Shown in pieces: positions 15,284-25,407 of a stretch of DNA of 34,709 bases (the first letter of the stretch is position 1; every line of letters starts with the position of its first letter). Source of the stretch: CAVRZY01 sp963725415 (GTDB lineage Bacteria; Acidobacteriota; Terriglobia; Bryobacterales; Bryobacteraceae); NCBI GenBank assembly GCA_963725415.1, contig CAVRZY010000046.1:1-34709 (forward strand), given 5' to 3'. A program made the position numbers and the translations under genes. The notes under the pieces were generated by a model, which saw only the letters and a list, made by a program, of their open reading frames with translations, did not search any database and was not told the DNA's origin.

Positions 15284-17482
15284 ATGCGGATCAAACACAA
15301 TCTGCTCTTGTTCCTCTGTGGGATAAGCTTCAGCTTGTCTGGCGCTGTAGTCGAAAACTGCCGCGATCTGAGCCGCCGCGGGCAGCTTTCCGAAGCGGCG
15401 CGATGTTTCGAGAAACTCGCCGGAAGCCGTGACCCCTACCTGCGTGCAGAAGCCTTCTGGGGACTCCAGCGATACCAAGAGGCTAACGAGCAGTTTCGCG
15501 CCGCGGTGAAGCTCGAGCCGAAGAACGCGGACTACAAGGTCCGCTGGGGCCGTCTGCTGCTGGAGCGCTTCAACCCCCAGGAGGCCGCCAGCCTGTTTGA
15601 GGAGGCCCTGGCGATCGACAAGAACCATCCCGGCGCCCTGCTGGGCCTGGCCCTGGTGGCCTCGGAGAACTTCGAAAACAAGGCCGTGGAACTGGCAGAG
15701 AAAGCGGCCCTCGCCAATCCCACCCTGATCGAGGCCCGCGAGTTGCTGGCGCGGCTGGCACTGGAAGACAACAATCCGCAAAAGGCCATCGAGGAGTGCG
15801 GGAAGGCGCTCGCCATCTCCCCGCAGGCCCTCCACGCCATGGCCATCCGCGCCACCATGGACTGGCTGAACGACCGCCCGGACACGCCCTGGCTGAACCG
15901 CATTCTGGCGATCAATCCGGTGTATGGGGAGGTTTACGCCACGGCCGGGCGTTTTCTTGTCCTGAACCGGCGCTACGAAGAAGGCGTCCGGTTCTACCGC
16001 AAGGCCCTCGAGCTGAACCCCAGATTGTGGGAAGCGCGCTCGGAATTGGGCGTCAACCTGATGCGGCTGGGGCAGGACCAGGAAGCCCGCACACACCTGG
16101 AACTCTGTTACACCAACGACTATCGCAACGCCGCCACCGTCAATTCGCTGCGCCTGCTGGACAGTTATAAGAATTTCGTCACCCTGAGAAGCGACAACAC
16201 CATTCTGAAGTTGCACAAGAAAGAGGTGGAGCTGCTGCGGCCCTATCTGGAAGCGGAATTGAAGCGCGCCATCCGTACCTACGAGCAGAAATACAAGATG
16301 CGCCTGGCGCAGCCCGTGCAGGTCGAGGTTTACCCGGATCACGAGGACTTCGCCGTGCGCACGCTGGGCATGCCGGGCCTGGGGGCGCTGGGCGTGAGCT
16401 TCGGCTACTCGGTGGCCATGGACAGCCCTTCCGCGCGGAAGCCGGGCAGTTTTCATTGGGCCAGCACGGTGTGGCACGAGTTGAGCCACGTCTTCGTTCT
16501 CACCGCCACACGCCATCGCGTGCCGCGCTGGTTCACCGAGGGAATGGCCGTTCACGAAGAAACGGCCGTTTCGCCCGAGTGGGGCGATCGCCTGTCCCCT
16601 GACGTCATCCTGGCGATCCAGGAGAAGAAACTGCTGCCCGTGGTGCAGCTTGATCGGGGCTTCGTGCGCCCCACCTATCCCGCCCAGGTCCCCGTCTCCT
16701 ACTTCCAGGCCGGGCAGATCTGCGATTACATCGCGCGGCAATGGGGCGATGAGAAACTGCTCGACATGATCCATTCCTTCGCGCAGTTGAAGACCACGCC
16801 GGAGGTGGTTGAACAGCAACTGGGCCTGAAGCCGGAGGAATTCGACCGGCGCTTTCTGGCGTGGCTGGAGGCCGGCACCCGCAAGACCGTGCAAAGCTTT
16901 GCGGAATGGAACAAGCGACTCCGCGCACTGGCTCAACTGGCCGCCTCCGCCAAATACGACGAGGTGATTCGCGAAGGGCGGGCCATCCGCGACCTGTACC
17001 CGGACTACGTCGAGGCCGGCAACGTCTATGAGTTTCTTGCTGAAGCCTACCTGGCGAAGAACGACAAAGCGGCCGCAGCGGCGGAACTGGAACGCTATGC
17101 CGGGATCGGCGGGCGCAGTCCGGCAGCGCTCAAGAAGCTGGCCACCCTGCTCGAGGAACTCGACAGAAAAAAGGACGCCGCCGCCGCGCTCCATCGCCTA
17201 AACTATGTCTACCCCATGGATGAGGAGCTGCATCGCCGGCTGGGTGATCTCTGCTTGTCGGCGGGCAACGCGGAAGGCGCCATCGGCGAGTATCAGGCCC
17301 TGCTGGCCTTGAAGCCCCTGGATCAGGCCGCCGCGCACTTCAGCCTGGCCAAGGCCTACCGGGCCGCCAACCAACTCGACCAGGCACGGGAACATCTTCT
17401 CCTGGCCCTGGAAGCCGCCCCGGGCTACAAGCCGGCGCAGAAAATGCTCTTAGAATTGAATCATTCAGAATTGAATCATTGA
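15284..17482 (+). CDS. TPR protein with gluzincin (MA-type) peptidase domain
   Basis: 732 residues with a signal peptide (MRIKHNLLLFLCGISFSLSG). TPR-like helices run from about 25 to 300. A zinc peptidase domain follows with HELSH (His398-Glu399-His402) and downstream Glu419 in RWFTEGMAVHEE, the gluzincin pattern. More TPR units run to the end (about 540-730). It probably acts in the periplasm on an envelope or secreted protein. The last nine residues (ELNHSELNH) and the stop are encoded by the left arm of an inverted-repeat element, so the native C terminus has been replaced. The gene is separated by 6 bases from the gene before it. Confidence 0.8.
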   Translation: MRIKHNLLLFLCGISFSLSGAVVENCRDLSRRGQLSEAARCFEKLAGSRDPYLRAEAFWGLQRYQEANEQFRAAVKLEPKNADYKVRWGRLLLERFNPQEAASLFEEALAIDKNHPGALLGLALVASENFENKAVELAEKAALANPTLIEARELLARLALEDNNPQKAIEECGKALAISPQALHAMAIRATMDWLNDRPDTPWLNRILAINPVYGEVYATAGRFLVLNRRYEEGVRFYRKALELNPRLWEARSELGVNLMRLGQDQEARTHLELCYTNDYRNAATVNSLRLLDSYKNFVTLRSDNTILKLHKKEVELLRPYLEAELKRAIRTYEQKYKMRLAQPVQVEVYPDHEDFAVRTLGMPGLGALGVSFGYSVAMDSPSARKPGSFHWASTVWHELSHVFVLTATRHRVPRWFTEGMAVHEETAVSPEWGDRLSPDVILAIQEKKLLPVVQLDRGFVRPTYPAQVPVSYFQAGQICDYIARQWGDEKLLDMIHSFAQLKTTPEVVEQQLGLKPEEFDRRFLAWLEAGTRKTVQSFAEWNKRLRALAQLAASAKYDEVIREGRAIRDLYPDYVEAGNVYEFLAEAYLAKNDKAAAAAELERYAGIGGRSPAALKKLATLLEELDRKKDAAAALHRLNYVYPMDEELHRRLGDLCLSAGNAEGAIGEYQALLALKPLDQAAAHFSLAKAYRAANQLDQAREHLLLALEAAPGYKPAQKMLLELNHSELNH

Positions 17483-17900
17483 CGATTGGATCATTGACGA
17501 TTTATGGGTGCTCAAGCGGCGGAACTCAAGGAACGAACAAAAGAATTTGCCGTGCGAATTGTCAAACTATTTCGCGCGCTACCGAAGACTGAAGAAGCCC
17601 GGATAGTCGGGCGGCAGCTTCTCCGTTCTGGGATGTCCATCGGAGCGAATTACCGAGGAGCATGCAGATCCCGTTCAAAGGCCGAGTTTGCATCCAAGAT
17701 GGGAATTGTAGTCGAGGAAGCGGATGAAGCCGTTTTCTGGCTAGAACTTCTGGTCGCGACTGGCGTCGTCCGGCAAAATCGGCTGGAAGGACTTCTCGCT
17801 GAGGCAAACCAGTTGTTGGCCATCTTCGCGGCGTCCCAACGTACTGCCCGGTTCCCCCGGACTAATCAATCGTCAATGACTCAATCATCAATGAATCAAT
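17455..17900. mobile_element. Inverted-repeat element carrying a four-helix-bundle gene
   Basis: The left arm is three exact-length 15-bp units starting at 17455, 17470 and 17485 (consensus ATTGRATCATTGACG) plus ATT. The right arm (17864-17900) is the same 15-bp periodic motif on the other strand (CGTCAATGACTCAAT then CATCAATGAATCAAT). Over 33 bases (17470-17502 against 17868-17900) the arms match at about 29 positions. The enclosed gene has lower GC than its neighbours. The element sits exactly between two operon genes: it supplies the stop of the upstream gene, and its far end touches the ATG of the MoxR gene. A related 91-bp element without a gene lies at 19833-19923. Confidence 0.7.
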
Positions 17901-17901
17901 A

Positions 17902-17902
<1 letters not shown>
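17504..17902 (+). CDS. Four-helix-bundle protein (S23 / rRNA intervening-sequence family)
   Basis: 132 residues with the pattern of the TIGR02436 / S23 family: ELKERTKEFAVRIVKLFRAL, then GRQLLRSGMSIGANYRGACR, SRSKAEFASKMGIVVEEADE and AVFWLELLVATGVV. This family was first known from intervening sequences in 23S rRNA genes and is related to the Avd accessory protein of diversity-generating retroelements. It is thought to bind nucleic acid; no enzyme activity is established. There is no Shine-Dalgarno, since the start follows the inverted repeat directly, so it may be translated by read-through coupling. Its last residues (SSMTQSSMNQ) are encoded by the right repeat. Its TAA overlaps the next ATG (TAATG). 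Confidence 0.85.
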
Positions 17903-18930
<1,028 letters not shown>

Positions 18931-18931
18931 G

Positions 18932-19828
18932 ATGACAACTATGCTGCAACGCTTCCTGGATCCCGCCATTTTGGCTGGAATTTCGGAACTCGACCTGGTC
19001 GCTAGGACCGTGGTGGAGGGCTTCATCGCCGGCCTCCACCGTTCCCCGGACTTCGGCTTCAGCCAGGAATTCGCCGAATATCGAGCCTACTCGCAGGGAG
19101 ACGACTTGCGGCACATCGACTGGAACGTGTTCGCGCGCACTGAGCGCTGCTACCTGAAACGCTACCGGGGCGAGACCAACACCCGCCTGGTGATCCTGCT
19201 GGACGCGAGCGCCTCTATGGGATTCGGTTCTCAGGCGGTCAACAAGCTCGACTACGCCCGTTTTCTGGCCGCTTCGTTATTCTACCTGGCCAATCAGCAG
19301 CGCGACGCCGCCGGTCTGGTCGTCTTCGACGATGAGGTCAGAAACTACCTGACGCCCTCCACGCGCCACGGCCAGTTGTCCCGGCTGCTGCATGCCATCG
19401 AGGGCGCCCGGCTGGGCGCGCGCACGGATTTCCAAAAACCCTTCCTGCACTGCCAGCAATTCCTGCCGCACCGCGGACTGGTGGTGGTGGTTTCGGATTT
19501 CTACGAAAACCCCGAGCGCGTCATCCGCACCATGGAACCGCTGCGCTTCCGCGGCAACGAGTTGATCTTGTTTCACGTCCTGGACCCCCAGGAGATCTCC
19601 CCCGGCTTCCGCCAGCCCATGCTGCTGGTGGATATGGAAACCAGAGATACACTGGAGGTCTCTCCCGAATACGCTCGCGCCGAGTATCGCCAGAAGATCG
19701 ATTCCCATATCGAAGCGCTGCGCAACCAAGCCCGGAGCGCGGGCATGGACTACTGTTTGCTGGAGACCAGCCGGCCGCTGGATGAGGCGCTGCGCGAATA
19801 TTTCGCCGTGCGGCAGGGGAGGATGTAG
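18932..19828 (+). CDS. DUF58 domain protein with vWA-type fold
   Basis: 298 residues. The DUF58 signature YSQGDDLRHIDWNVFART (53-70) is followed by a vWA metal site LLDASASM (Asp91, Ser93, Ser95). Soluble, with no membrane segment. DUF58 proteins are the usual neighbours and likely clients or partners of MoxR ATPases; their biochemical role is not known. The gene begins 1 base after the MoxR stop. A 91-bp inverted-repeat element starts 5 bases after its TAG stop, so it also ends at an element boundary but keeps its own C terminus (AVRQGRM). Confidence 0.9.
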   Translation: MTTMLQRFLDPAILAGISELDLVARTVVEGFIAGLHRSPDFGFSQEFAEYRAYSQGDDLRHIDWNVFARTERCYLKRYRGETNTRLVILLDASASMGFGSQAVNKLDYARFLAASLFYLANQQRDAAGLVVFDDEVRNYLTPSTRHGQLSRLLHAIEGARLGARTDFQKPFLHCQQFLPHRGLVVVVSDFYENPERVIRTMEPLRFRGNELILFHVLDPQEISPGFRQPMLLVDMETRDTLEVSPEYARAEYRQKIDSHIEALRNQARSAGMDYCLLETSRPLDEALREYFAVRQGRM

Positions 19829-19832
19829 TGAG

Positions 19833-19923
19833 ATTGACGATTGCAGGATTGGCGATTGACGATTGCTGTCTCTGGCGCCGCGGGACACTTCAATCGTTAA
19901 TCGTCAATGATCCAATCGTCAAT
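19833..19923. mobile_element. Gene-less inverted-repeat element (MITE-like) related to 17455-17900
   Basis: The left arm 19833-19865 reads ATTGACG, ATTGCAGG, ATTGGCG, ATTGACG, ATTG. The right arm 19891-19923 is CAAT, CGTTAAT, CGTCAAT, GATCCAAT, CGTCAAT, the same heptamer/octamer motif on the opposite strand. The centre is only 25 bases. ATTGACGATTGGATC is shared exactly with the left arm of the gene-bearing element (reverse strand of 19909-19923 here, within 17478-17492 there). It lies just after the DUF58 stop, in the 169-base gap before the BatA-like gene. It could be a non-autonomous copy or an empty relic. Confidence 0.65.
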
Positions 19924-19997
19924 TGGTCGGCGGCACCGAAACCGGCCAGCACGCCCAATCCTCGCGGGCCGCATAGCATGGAGGCTTTACTACTGCA

Positions 19998-21983
19998 ATG
20001 GGCTTTCTGACGCCATGGTTTTTGGCCGGACTGGCGGCGGTGGGGCTTCCCATCTGGCTGCACCTGCTGCGGCAGTATCGCAGCATTCCCCTGCCGTTCA
20101 GTTCGCTGATGTTCTTCGAACAGCGCTTCGAAAGCTCGATCAAGCATCGCCGCCTGCGCTACCTGCTGCTGCTGGCGCTGCGTGTGGCCTTGCTGGCGAT
20201 GCTGGCGCTGGCGTTCGCCAACCCGTTCGTGACCGGGAAGCCGGCAGCCCCCTGGGGCGGTCAAAAGATGGTCGTGCTGGCGCTGGATTGCTCGTTCAGC
20301 ATGAGGCAGGGCGATCGATTGAGCAGCGCCCGTCGTGAGGCGCTCCGGATACTGGCCCAGTTGCGCGCCGGCGACCAAGCGCAGGTGCTCGCCTTTGCCG
20401 CCCAGGCGCGTGTGCTGGCCCCGCCCACGCATGACCTCTCGACTCTGCGCGCGGCCCTTCAATCCCTGGAACCCACCGATTCGCGGAGCTCTTACGGCGA
20501 GCTGGCGCGGGCGCTACGGTCGCTGGCTCAATCCGCCCGTCTGCCCCTGGAACTACACCTGTTCAGCGACATGCAGAAGTCGTCGCTCCCACCTGGTTTC
20601 GCCGATCTCCAACTGCCCGCCGGCGCGCGTCTGATTCTGCATCCGGTGACCAGCTCGCGCGCCGCCAATTGGACCGTCGAGAACGTGAACGCGCAGAAAG
20701 AGCGCGTCCAGGCCGTCATCGCGGGGTTCGGAACCGAGCGCGCCCGCCGGTCTGTGTCACTGGTCTTGAACGGTCGAGTGCTGGAAACCAGGAGCTTAGA
20801 CGTTCCTGCCGGCGGCCGGGCCACGGTCGAATTTCATTCGCTCGAAGCGCCCTATGGCTTCAGCCGGGGCGAAGTTCGCATCGACTCCGGCGACTCATTC
20901 CCCGACGACGACCGTTTCTTGTTCCCCATCGAGCGCGCTGAGCCGCGCCGGGTCCTGTTTGTCCATGAGGCGCGGGACACGCGGGCGCTGCTGTATTTCC
21001 AGGCCGCACTGGAGGCGTCCTCGGAAGCCGCCTTCTCCCTGAACGCCGCCACCGTCGAGCAGGCCGCGAGGACTCCGCTCTCCGCCTCCGCCTTCGTGGT
21101 GCTGTCGAATGTGGCGTGGATTCCGGACGCCTTCGAAGAGGCTTTGCGGAAACACGTGCGCGGCGGGGGTTCCATTCTGATCGCGCTCGGACCCGCGAGC
21201 GCCGTCCGAAATCGTGTGCCGGTCTTTGATGCCGCAGTGGTTGCATCGCGCTACTGGTCGCGCGAGGGCGAACGATTTCAGACCGTGACCTGGCTGGATC
21301 CCGCCCATCCCTCCATCCGCCGCGCCAACCGCTGGGAGGGAGTGCGGTTCTACCAGGCCATCCGCGTCGAGCCGGGAAACGCGCGTGTCCTGGCCCGCCT
21401 GGCGGACCAGACTCCCCTGCTGCTGGAAAAACAGATCGGCGAGGGACGCGCCCTGTTGTTTGCCTCCACCTTCGACAACGTCTCGAATGATTTTCCCCTG
21501 CACGCCTCGTTTGTGCCTTTTGTGGAGCAGACGGCTCAATATCTGGGCGGCCTGGAGGACCGGCTGGTGAACGCGCTGGTGGACTCTTACCTGGAACTGC
21601 GCCGGGCTAGCGCGGCGGGCGAGGCCGTGGAGGTGATCGATCCACAGGGTCGCCGGGCGCTTTCCCTGGCGGAGTCCGCTGGCGCGCAGAGTATCGCTCT
21701 CAGCCAGGCGGGGTTCTACGAAGTGCGCCGCAGTAACGCGCGCCGGGAACTGGTGGCGGTCAACACCGATCGGCGGGAATCCGATCTGGATCTCATCCCC
21801 AAGGAAACGCTCTCATTGTGGCAAAATACAGGGCAGGGTGCGGCCGCGGCATCCGGTGGTGCGCAAGAGGCGACTAAACCCCGCACTCTGTGGTGGCAGG
21901 CGCTCTGGGTGGTTCTGGCGCTGGCTCTGGCCGAGTCCCTGGTCGCCAACCGGCACCTGTCCGTCCGGAAAGAGGAAGCATGA
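19998..21983 (+). CDS. BatA-like membrane vWA protein
   Basis: 661 residues. The N terminus MGFLTPWFLAGLAAVGLPIW and LHLLRQYRSIPLPFSSLMFF is the BatA-type start found in this gene context. It is followed by a second membrane segment (YLLLLALRVALLAMLALAFA) and a vWA domain with LALDCSFSM (Asp97, Ser99, Ser101). The middle has an amidotransferase-like region (KHVRGGGSILIALGPAS), and the end carries one more membrane helix (LWVVLALALAESLVA). It is probably anchored in the inner membrane and acts with the MoxR and DUF58 proteins. Its TGA overlaps the next ATG (21980-21983). The 91-bp element upstream may affect its expression. Confidence 0.88.
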   Translation: MGFLTPWFLAGLAAVGLPIWLHLLRQYRSIPLPFSSLMFFEQRFESSIKHRRLRYLLLLALRVALLAMLALAFANPFVTGKPAAPWGGQKMVVLALDCSFSMRQGDRLSSARREALRILAQLRAGDQAQVLAFAAQARVLAPPTHDLSTLRAALQSLEPTDSRSSYGELARALRSLAQSARLPLELHLFSDMQKSSLPPGFADLQLPAGARLILHPVTSSRAANWTVENVNAQKERVQAVIAGFGTERARRSVSLVLNGRVLETRSLDVPAGGRATVEFHSLEAPYGFSRGEVRIDSGDSFPDDDRFLFPIERAEPRRVLFVHEARDTRALLYFQAALEASSEAAFSLNAATVEQAARTPLSASAFVVLSNVAWIPDAFEEALRKHVRGGGSILIALGPASAVRNRVPVFDAAVVASRYWSREGERFQTVTWLDPAHPSIRRANRWEGVRFYQAIRVEPGNARVLARLADQTPLLLEKQIGEGRALLFASTFDNVSNDFPLHASFVPFVEQTAQYLGGLEDRLVNALVDSYLELRRASAAGEAVEVIDPQGRRALSLAESAGAQSIALSQAGFYEVRRSNARRELVAVNTDRRESDLDLIPKETLSLWQNTGQGAAAASGGAQEATKPRTLWWQALWVVLALALAESLVANRHLSVRKEEA

Positions 21984-24900
21984 ACCCTCTGGATCAGTTG
22001 AACAGCTACCTGAAGCGAGTCGAGGTGCGGCTGCGCCTCTTCATCCTGGCGCGCGGCGCGGCGCTGACCGCATTGGCCGCGCTGCTCTCGACCGTGCTGC
22101 TGGTCCTGCTGGCCAACTCGTTCGCCTTTTCCGAAGCGAGTCTTGTCGGGTCGCGCATCCTGCTCTCCGTGGCTTTGGCCTGTGCGCTCGGCTTTGGATT
22201 GCTTGTACCTGTGCTTAGGCTCAGCCGCCGGAACGCAGCTCGGGGCGCGGAGGAAAAGTGTCCCCAGTTTGAACAACGCCTGCTGACCCTCGCCGAAACA
22301 AGCTCTTCTCCTGCCAGTGAGCCCTTCCTGGAACTGCTGGCCGCAGACACACTCCGGATCGCGCGGGAGGCCCAGCCCGAGCGGCTGGTGGCGGGCCGCC
22401 GGATTTTCGCTTTCATTTGCGCCGCCGCGCTGGCCACCCTGACGCTGGTCTGGTTGATGGTCTCCGGGCCCGGCTATCTGGGTTACGGCGCCTGGTTGCT
22501 GTGGTCGGGTACGCCGCGCGGCGGCATCGGGCCGTTCTACAACCTGCTTCTCAGCCCGGGCGACCGCACCGTCCGCCGCGGGGCGGATCAACTTGTCACT
22601 GCCCGCCCCGTGGGGTTCGAGGCCCCGCAGGTGCGTTTGTTTGCCCGCTACCGGAGCGCCTCGAAGTGGGAAGCAGTCAGCATGCAGCCACAGCCGGGGA
22701 GTTCCGACTTTGGATTCCTGTTCGCCGGCCTTCCCGAGACGCTCGACTACTACGCCGAGGCCGGCCGGGTCCGCTCCCAGCAGCACACTCTGACTGTCGT
22801 TGACCTTCCCTCGGTGCAGCGAATCCGCATCACGTATCGCTTCCCGCGGTGGACGGGGCTTAAGGACGCGGTCGAGGAACCCGGCGGCGATCTGCGGGCG
22901 GTGGAGGGTACCGAAGCTGAGATCGCGGTCCAAACCGATCGGCCCCTGAATCGCGGCGCGCTGGTCCTGGACGACTCCAGCCGGGTCCCGCTCACCGCCG
23001 GGCAAGGGAACTGGCGCACCGCGCGCCTGACGCTCCGCAAAGACGGGCTGTACCACATCGCTGCCCTCGAGCAAGGCGAGCCGATCCGTCTCAGCGAGGA
23101 CTACTTCATTGAGGCGCGCAAAGACTCCGCGCCCGTCGTGCGCATCGCACGCCCCGGACGCGACGCCAGGGTCAACCCGATCGAGGAAGTGCCGGTGCTC
23201 GTCGAGGCCGCGGATGACTTCGGGCTCCAGGACCTCGAGCTGCGCTACTCGGTGAACGGCGGCCCGGAAAGGACCGTGCCTTTGTTGCGGCAGCAGGGAC
23301 TCAAAGAGGCTGAAGGCGCAATCACGCTGTTCCTGGAAGATTCCAAGCTGGCGCCAGGCGATATCGTCAGCTTGTACGCCGCGGCCCGTGATGCGCGCGC
23401 CTCCACCAAGACCGACATTTACTTCGTGGAAGCGCAGCCCTTCGAGCGCGAGTATTCGCAATCGCAACAGATGGGAGGGGGCGCCGGCGGCGGAGAAGGA
23501 AACGAGCAGAGCCGCATATCGCAGCGGCAGAAAGAGATCATTGCCGCCACCTGGAATGAACTCAGGAGCACCACCCGCGACCGAAAGGCCAGCGCCGAAA
23601 ACGCCGCCTTCCTGGCTGACGTCCAGGCCAAACTTCGCGACCAGGCCCGCTCGCTCGCCACTCGCATCGAGCGGCGCGAGCTTTCCGCCGCCAATCAGGA
23701 GTTCTCGAGCTTCTCCCGGGACATGACACAGGCCGCAGAAGCCATGGGAGCGGCGGCGGAAAAGCTGAAGGCCAGCCAGTGGCAACAGGCCCTAACGCCC
23801 GAACAGAAGGCCTTGCAGCACTTGCTGCGCGCCGAGGCCACCTTCCGGCAGATCCAGGTGGCTTTCGGCAACCGGGGAGGCGGTGGCCGGGGCGGAGGCG
23901 GCATGGGGCGGGATCTGGAGAACCTCTTCGACCTCGAATTGGACACCGAAAAGAACCAGTACGAAGCCAGGCAGCAGCCCGCTTCCCCCGACCAGCGGGC
24001 ACGCGAGATTGACGAGGCGCTCCAGCGGCTCGAGCAGTTGGCGCGCCGCCAGCAGGAACTGGCCGAGCAGCAAAGGCGCCAACCGCAGTCCTTCCAGCAA
24101 CGCTGGCAGCAGGAGATGTTGCGCCGCGAAGCCGAGCAGTTGCAGCGTCGCATGGAGCAGTTGACGCGGGGCGGCTCGTCCCAGCAAGCGGGCGGGAGCC
24201 AGCAGGTCGAGCAGGCGCTGCGCCGGCTCGAGGAGGCGACCCGCGACATGCGCCAGGCCGGCGCGGCGCAGAGCGGCGGCGCCAGCCGTGGCGAGGCCGA
24301 ATCCCGCCGCGCCGCCGAGCGCCTGCGAGAGGCTCGCGATCTGCTCGGCCGCTTGCGCCGCCAGGAAGCCTCCCAGCAGCTCGATGACATGGTGCGCCGG
24401 GCTGACAGGCTGGCCGAACAGCAACAGGATTTTGCCGATCGCCTGCGGCAGTCCGCCGTGGCGCAGCCGCAGCCTCAGCCGCAGCCCGGAACCAGGCCGG
24501 CGCCCAGCCTCCAGCCCCCACAGAATCAACGGCAGGCTCAGGAGATGGCCGCGGAGAAGGACCGCATGGCCGCCGAGCTCCAGCGTCTGGAGCGCAATAT
24601 GCAAGACGCTGCCCGCGATCTGGCCTCCAGCCAGCGCGCCGCCTCTTCTCGGCTCCGCCAAGCCCTGGGCAACATGCAGCAGGATGAGCTGGCTCTGCGG
24701 ATGAGATACAACGCGGAGCTGATCCGGCGCGGCCTGGGCCCGCTGGTCTGGATGCGGGAAGCGCCGGTGACCGAGGGGTTGCGCAACCTCCGCGATCAGC
24801 TTCGCGAGGCCCAGGCGGCGCTCGACCGCAGCCCCGGCGGGCAGCCCGGCATGGAGCGGGCGCTGGCCCAACTCGAGCGGCTGCGCAACCGCATTCAGGC

Positions 24901-25303
24901 CGGCGGCCCGCGCAGGGACGACTTTTCGGCCATGAATCGCGGCGACCTGCGCCCTCCCCAGGGCGGCGTGGAGCCTACCGAACGAGCCTGGCGCGAGAGC
25001 CTGCGCGATCTCTCTCAAATCAGGCAAATGGTCCAGGCCAACCCCCAAATCGCTGGGGACGTGCAGGAACTGATCCGCGAAATCGAGCGGCTTGACCCCA
25101 AACGCTTCCCCGGCAACCCGGAACTGTTAGAGCGATTGCGCTCGCAGGTTCTGCCCAGCCTAGAGCAGCTCGAGCTTCAACTCCGGCGCACGCTGGAAGG
25201 CGACCAGGCCGGCCAGGTCCGCAGCGGCGCCTCCGAGCCCATCCCCACCGGCTACGCCGCCGCCGTCGCCGAGTACTTCCGCCGGCTCAGTAAAGAGCGC
25301 TGA
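21980..25303 (+). CDS. DUF4175-type membrane protein with long Gln-rich coiled coil
   Basis: 1,107 residues from ATG 21980, chosen because GAGGAAG precedes it and it overlaps the previous stop by ATGA. Two pairs of membrane segments lie in about the first 190 residues (for example LAALLSTVLLVLLANSFAF). A beta-rich region follows, then from about 490 a very long Gln/Arg/Glu-rich coiled-coil portion with a Gly patch (GGGGRGGGGMG) and a QPQPQPQPG tract. DUF4175 proteins occur with MoxR, DUF58 and BatA genes in several phyla; the function is unknown but an envelope-spanning scaffold fits. It is the last gene of the operon. Confidence 0.8.
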   Translation: MNPLDQLNSYLKRVEVRLRLFILARGAALTALAALLSTVLLVLLANSFAFSEASLVGSRILLSVALACALGFGLLVPVLRLSRRNAARGAEEKCPQFEQRLLTLAETSSSPASEPFLELLAADTLRIAREAQPERLVAGRRIFAFICAAALATLTLVWLMVSGPGYLGYGAWLLWSGTPRGGIGPFYNLLLSPGDRTVRRGADQLVTARPVGFEAPQVRLFARYRSASKWEAVSMQPQPGSSDFGFLFAGLPETLDYYAEAGRVRSQQHTLTVVDLPSVQRIRITYRFPRWTGLKDAVEEPGGDLRAVEGTEAEIAVQTDRPLNRGALVLDDSSRVPLTAGQGNWRTARLTLRKDGLYHIAALEQGEPIRLSEDYFIEARKDSAPVVRIARPGRDARVNPIEEVPVLVEAADDFGLQDLELRYSVNGGPERTVPLLRQQGLKEAEGAITLFLEDSKLAPGDIVSLYAAARDARASTKTDIYFVEAQPFEREYSQSQQMGGGAGGGEGNEQSRISQRQKEIIAATWNELRSTTRDRKASAENAAFLADVQAKLRDQARSLATRIERRELSAANQEFSSFSRDMTQAAEAMGAAAEKLKASQWQQALTPEQKALQHLLRAEATFRQIQVAFGNRGGGGRGGGGMGRDLENLFDLELDTEKNQYEARQQPASPDQRAREIDEALQRLEQLARRQQELAEQQRRQPQSFQQRWQQEMLRREAEQLQRRMEQLTRGGSSQQAGGSQQVEQALRRLEEATRDMRQAGAAQSGGASRGEAESRRAAERLREARDLLGRLRRQEASQQLDDMVRRADRLAEQQQDFADRLRQSAVAQPQPQPQPGTRPAPSLQPPQNQRQAQEMAAEKDRMAAELQRLERNMQDAARDLASSQRAASSRLRQALGNMQQDELALRMRYNAELIRRGLGPLVWMREAPVTEGLRNLRDQLREAQAALDRSPGGQPGMERALAQLERLRNRIQAGGPRRDDFSAMNRGDLRPPQGGVEPTERAWRESLRDLSQIRQMVQANPQIAGDVQELIREIERLDPKRFPGNPELLERLRSQVLPSLEQLELQLRRTLEGDQAGQVRSGASEPIPTGYAAAVAEYFRRLSKER

Positions 25304-25331
25304 GGGTCCACGCCGGCCACGCCGAATGGAG

Positions 25332-25368
25332 TACAATTCCATGAGCCGCAAATCCGGAAACGGAAATT
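25332..25368 (+). promoter_or_regulatory. Putative promoter with AAACGGAA box upstream of enolase-superfamily gene
   Basis: TACAAT (25332-25337) resembles a -10 box and is followed after exactly 20 bases by AAACGGAAATT (25358-25368). The same -10-like box, 20-base spacing and AAACGGAA occur twice upstream of the TonB receptor. No clear -35 is visible. The spacing is seen directly; regulatory meaning is inference. Confidence 0.35.
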
Positions 25369-25407
25369 TGGGGCACATTGGACGGCGGTTGTCAGGAGGT
25401 GAAAGTG

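Noticed and set aside
15326..15340. A 15-base word AGCTTCAGCTTGTCT shared with the intergenic repeat at 32011-32025.
   Set aside because: At 15326 it encodes part of a good signal peptide and lacks the second arm of the inverted repeat, so chance is sufficient.
14597..17194. Very long minus-strand open frame (865 codons) opposite the TPR-peptidase gene.
   Set aside because: It is a shadow of GC-rich codon bias; the plus strand has clear signal peptide, TPR and HELSH motifs, while the antisense product has no recognisable domain.
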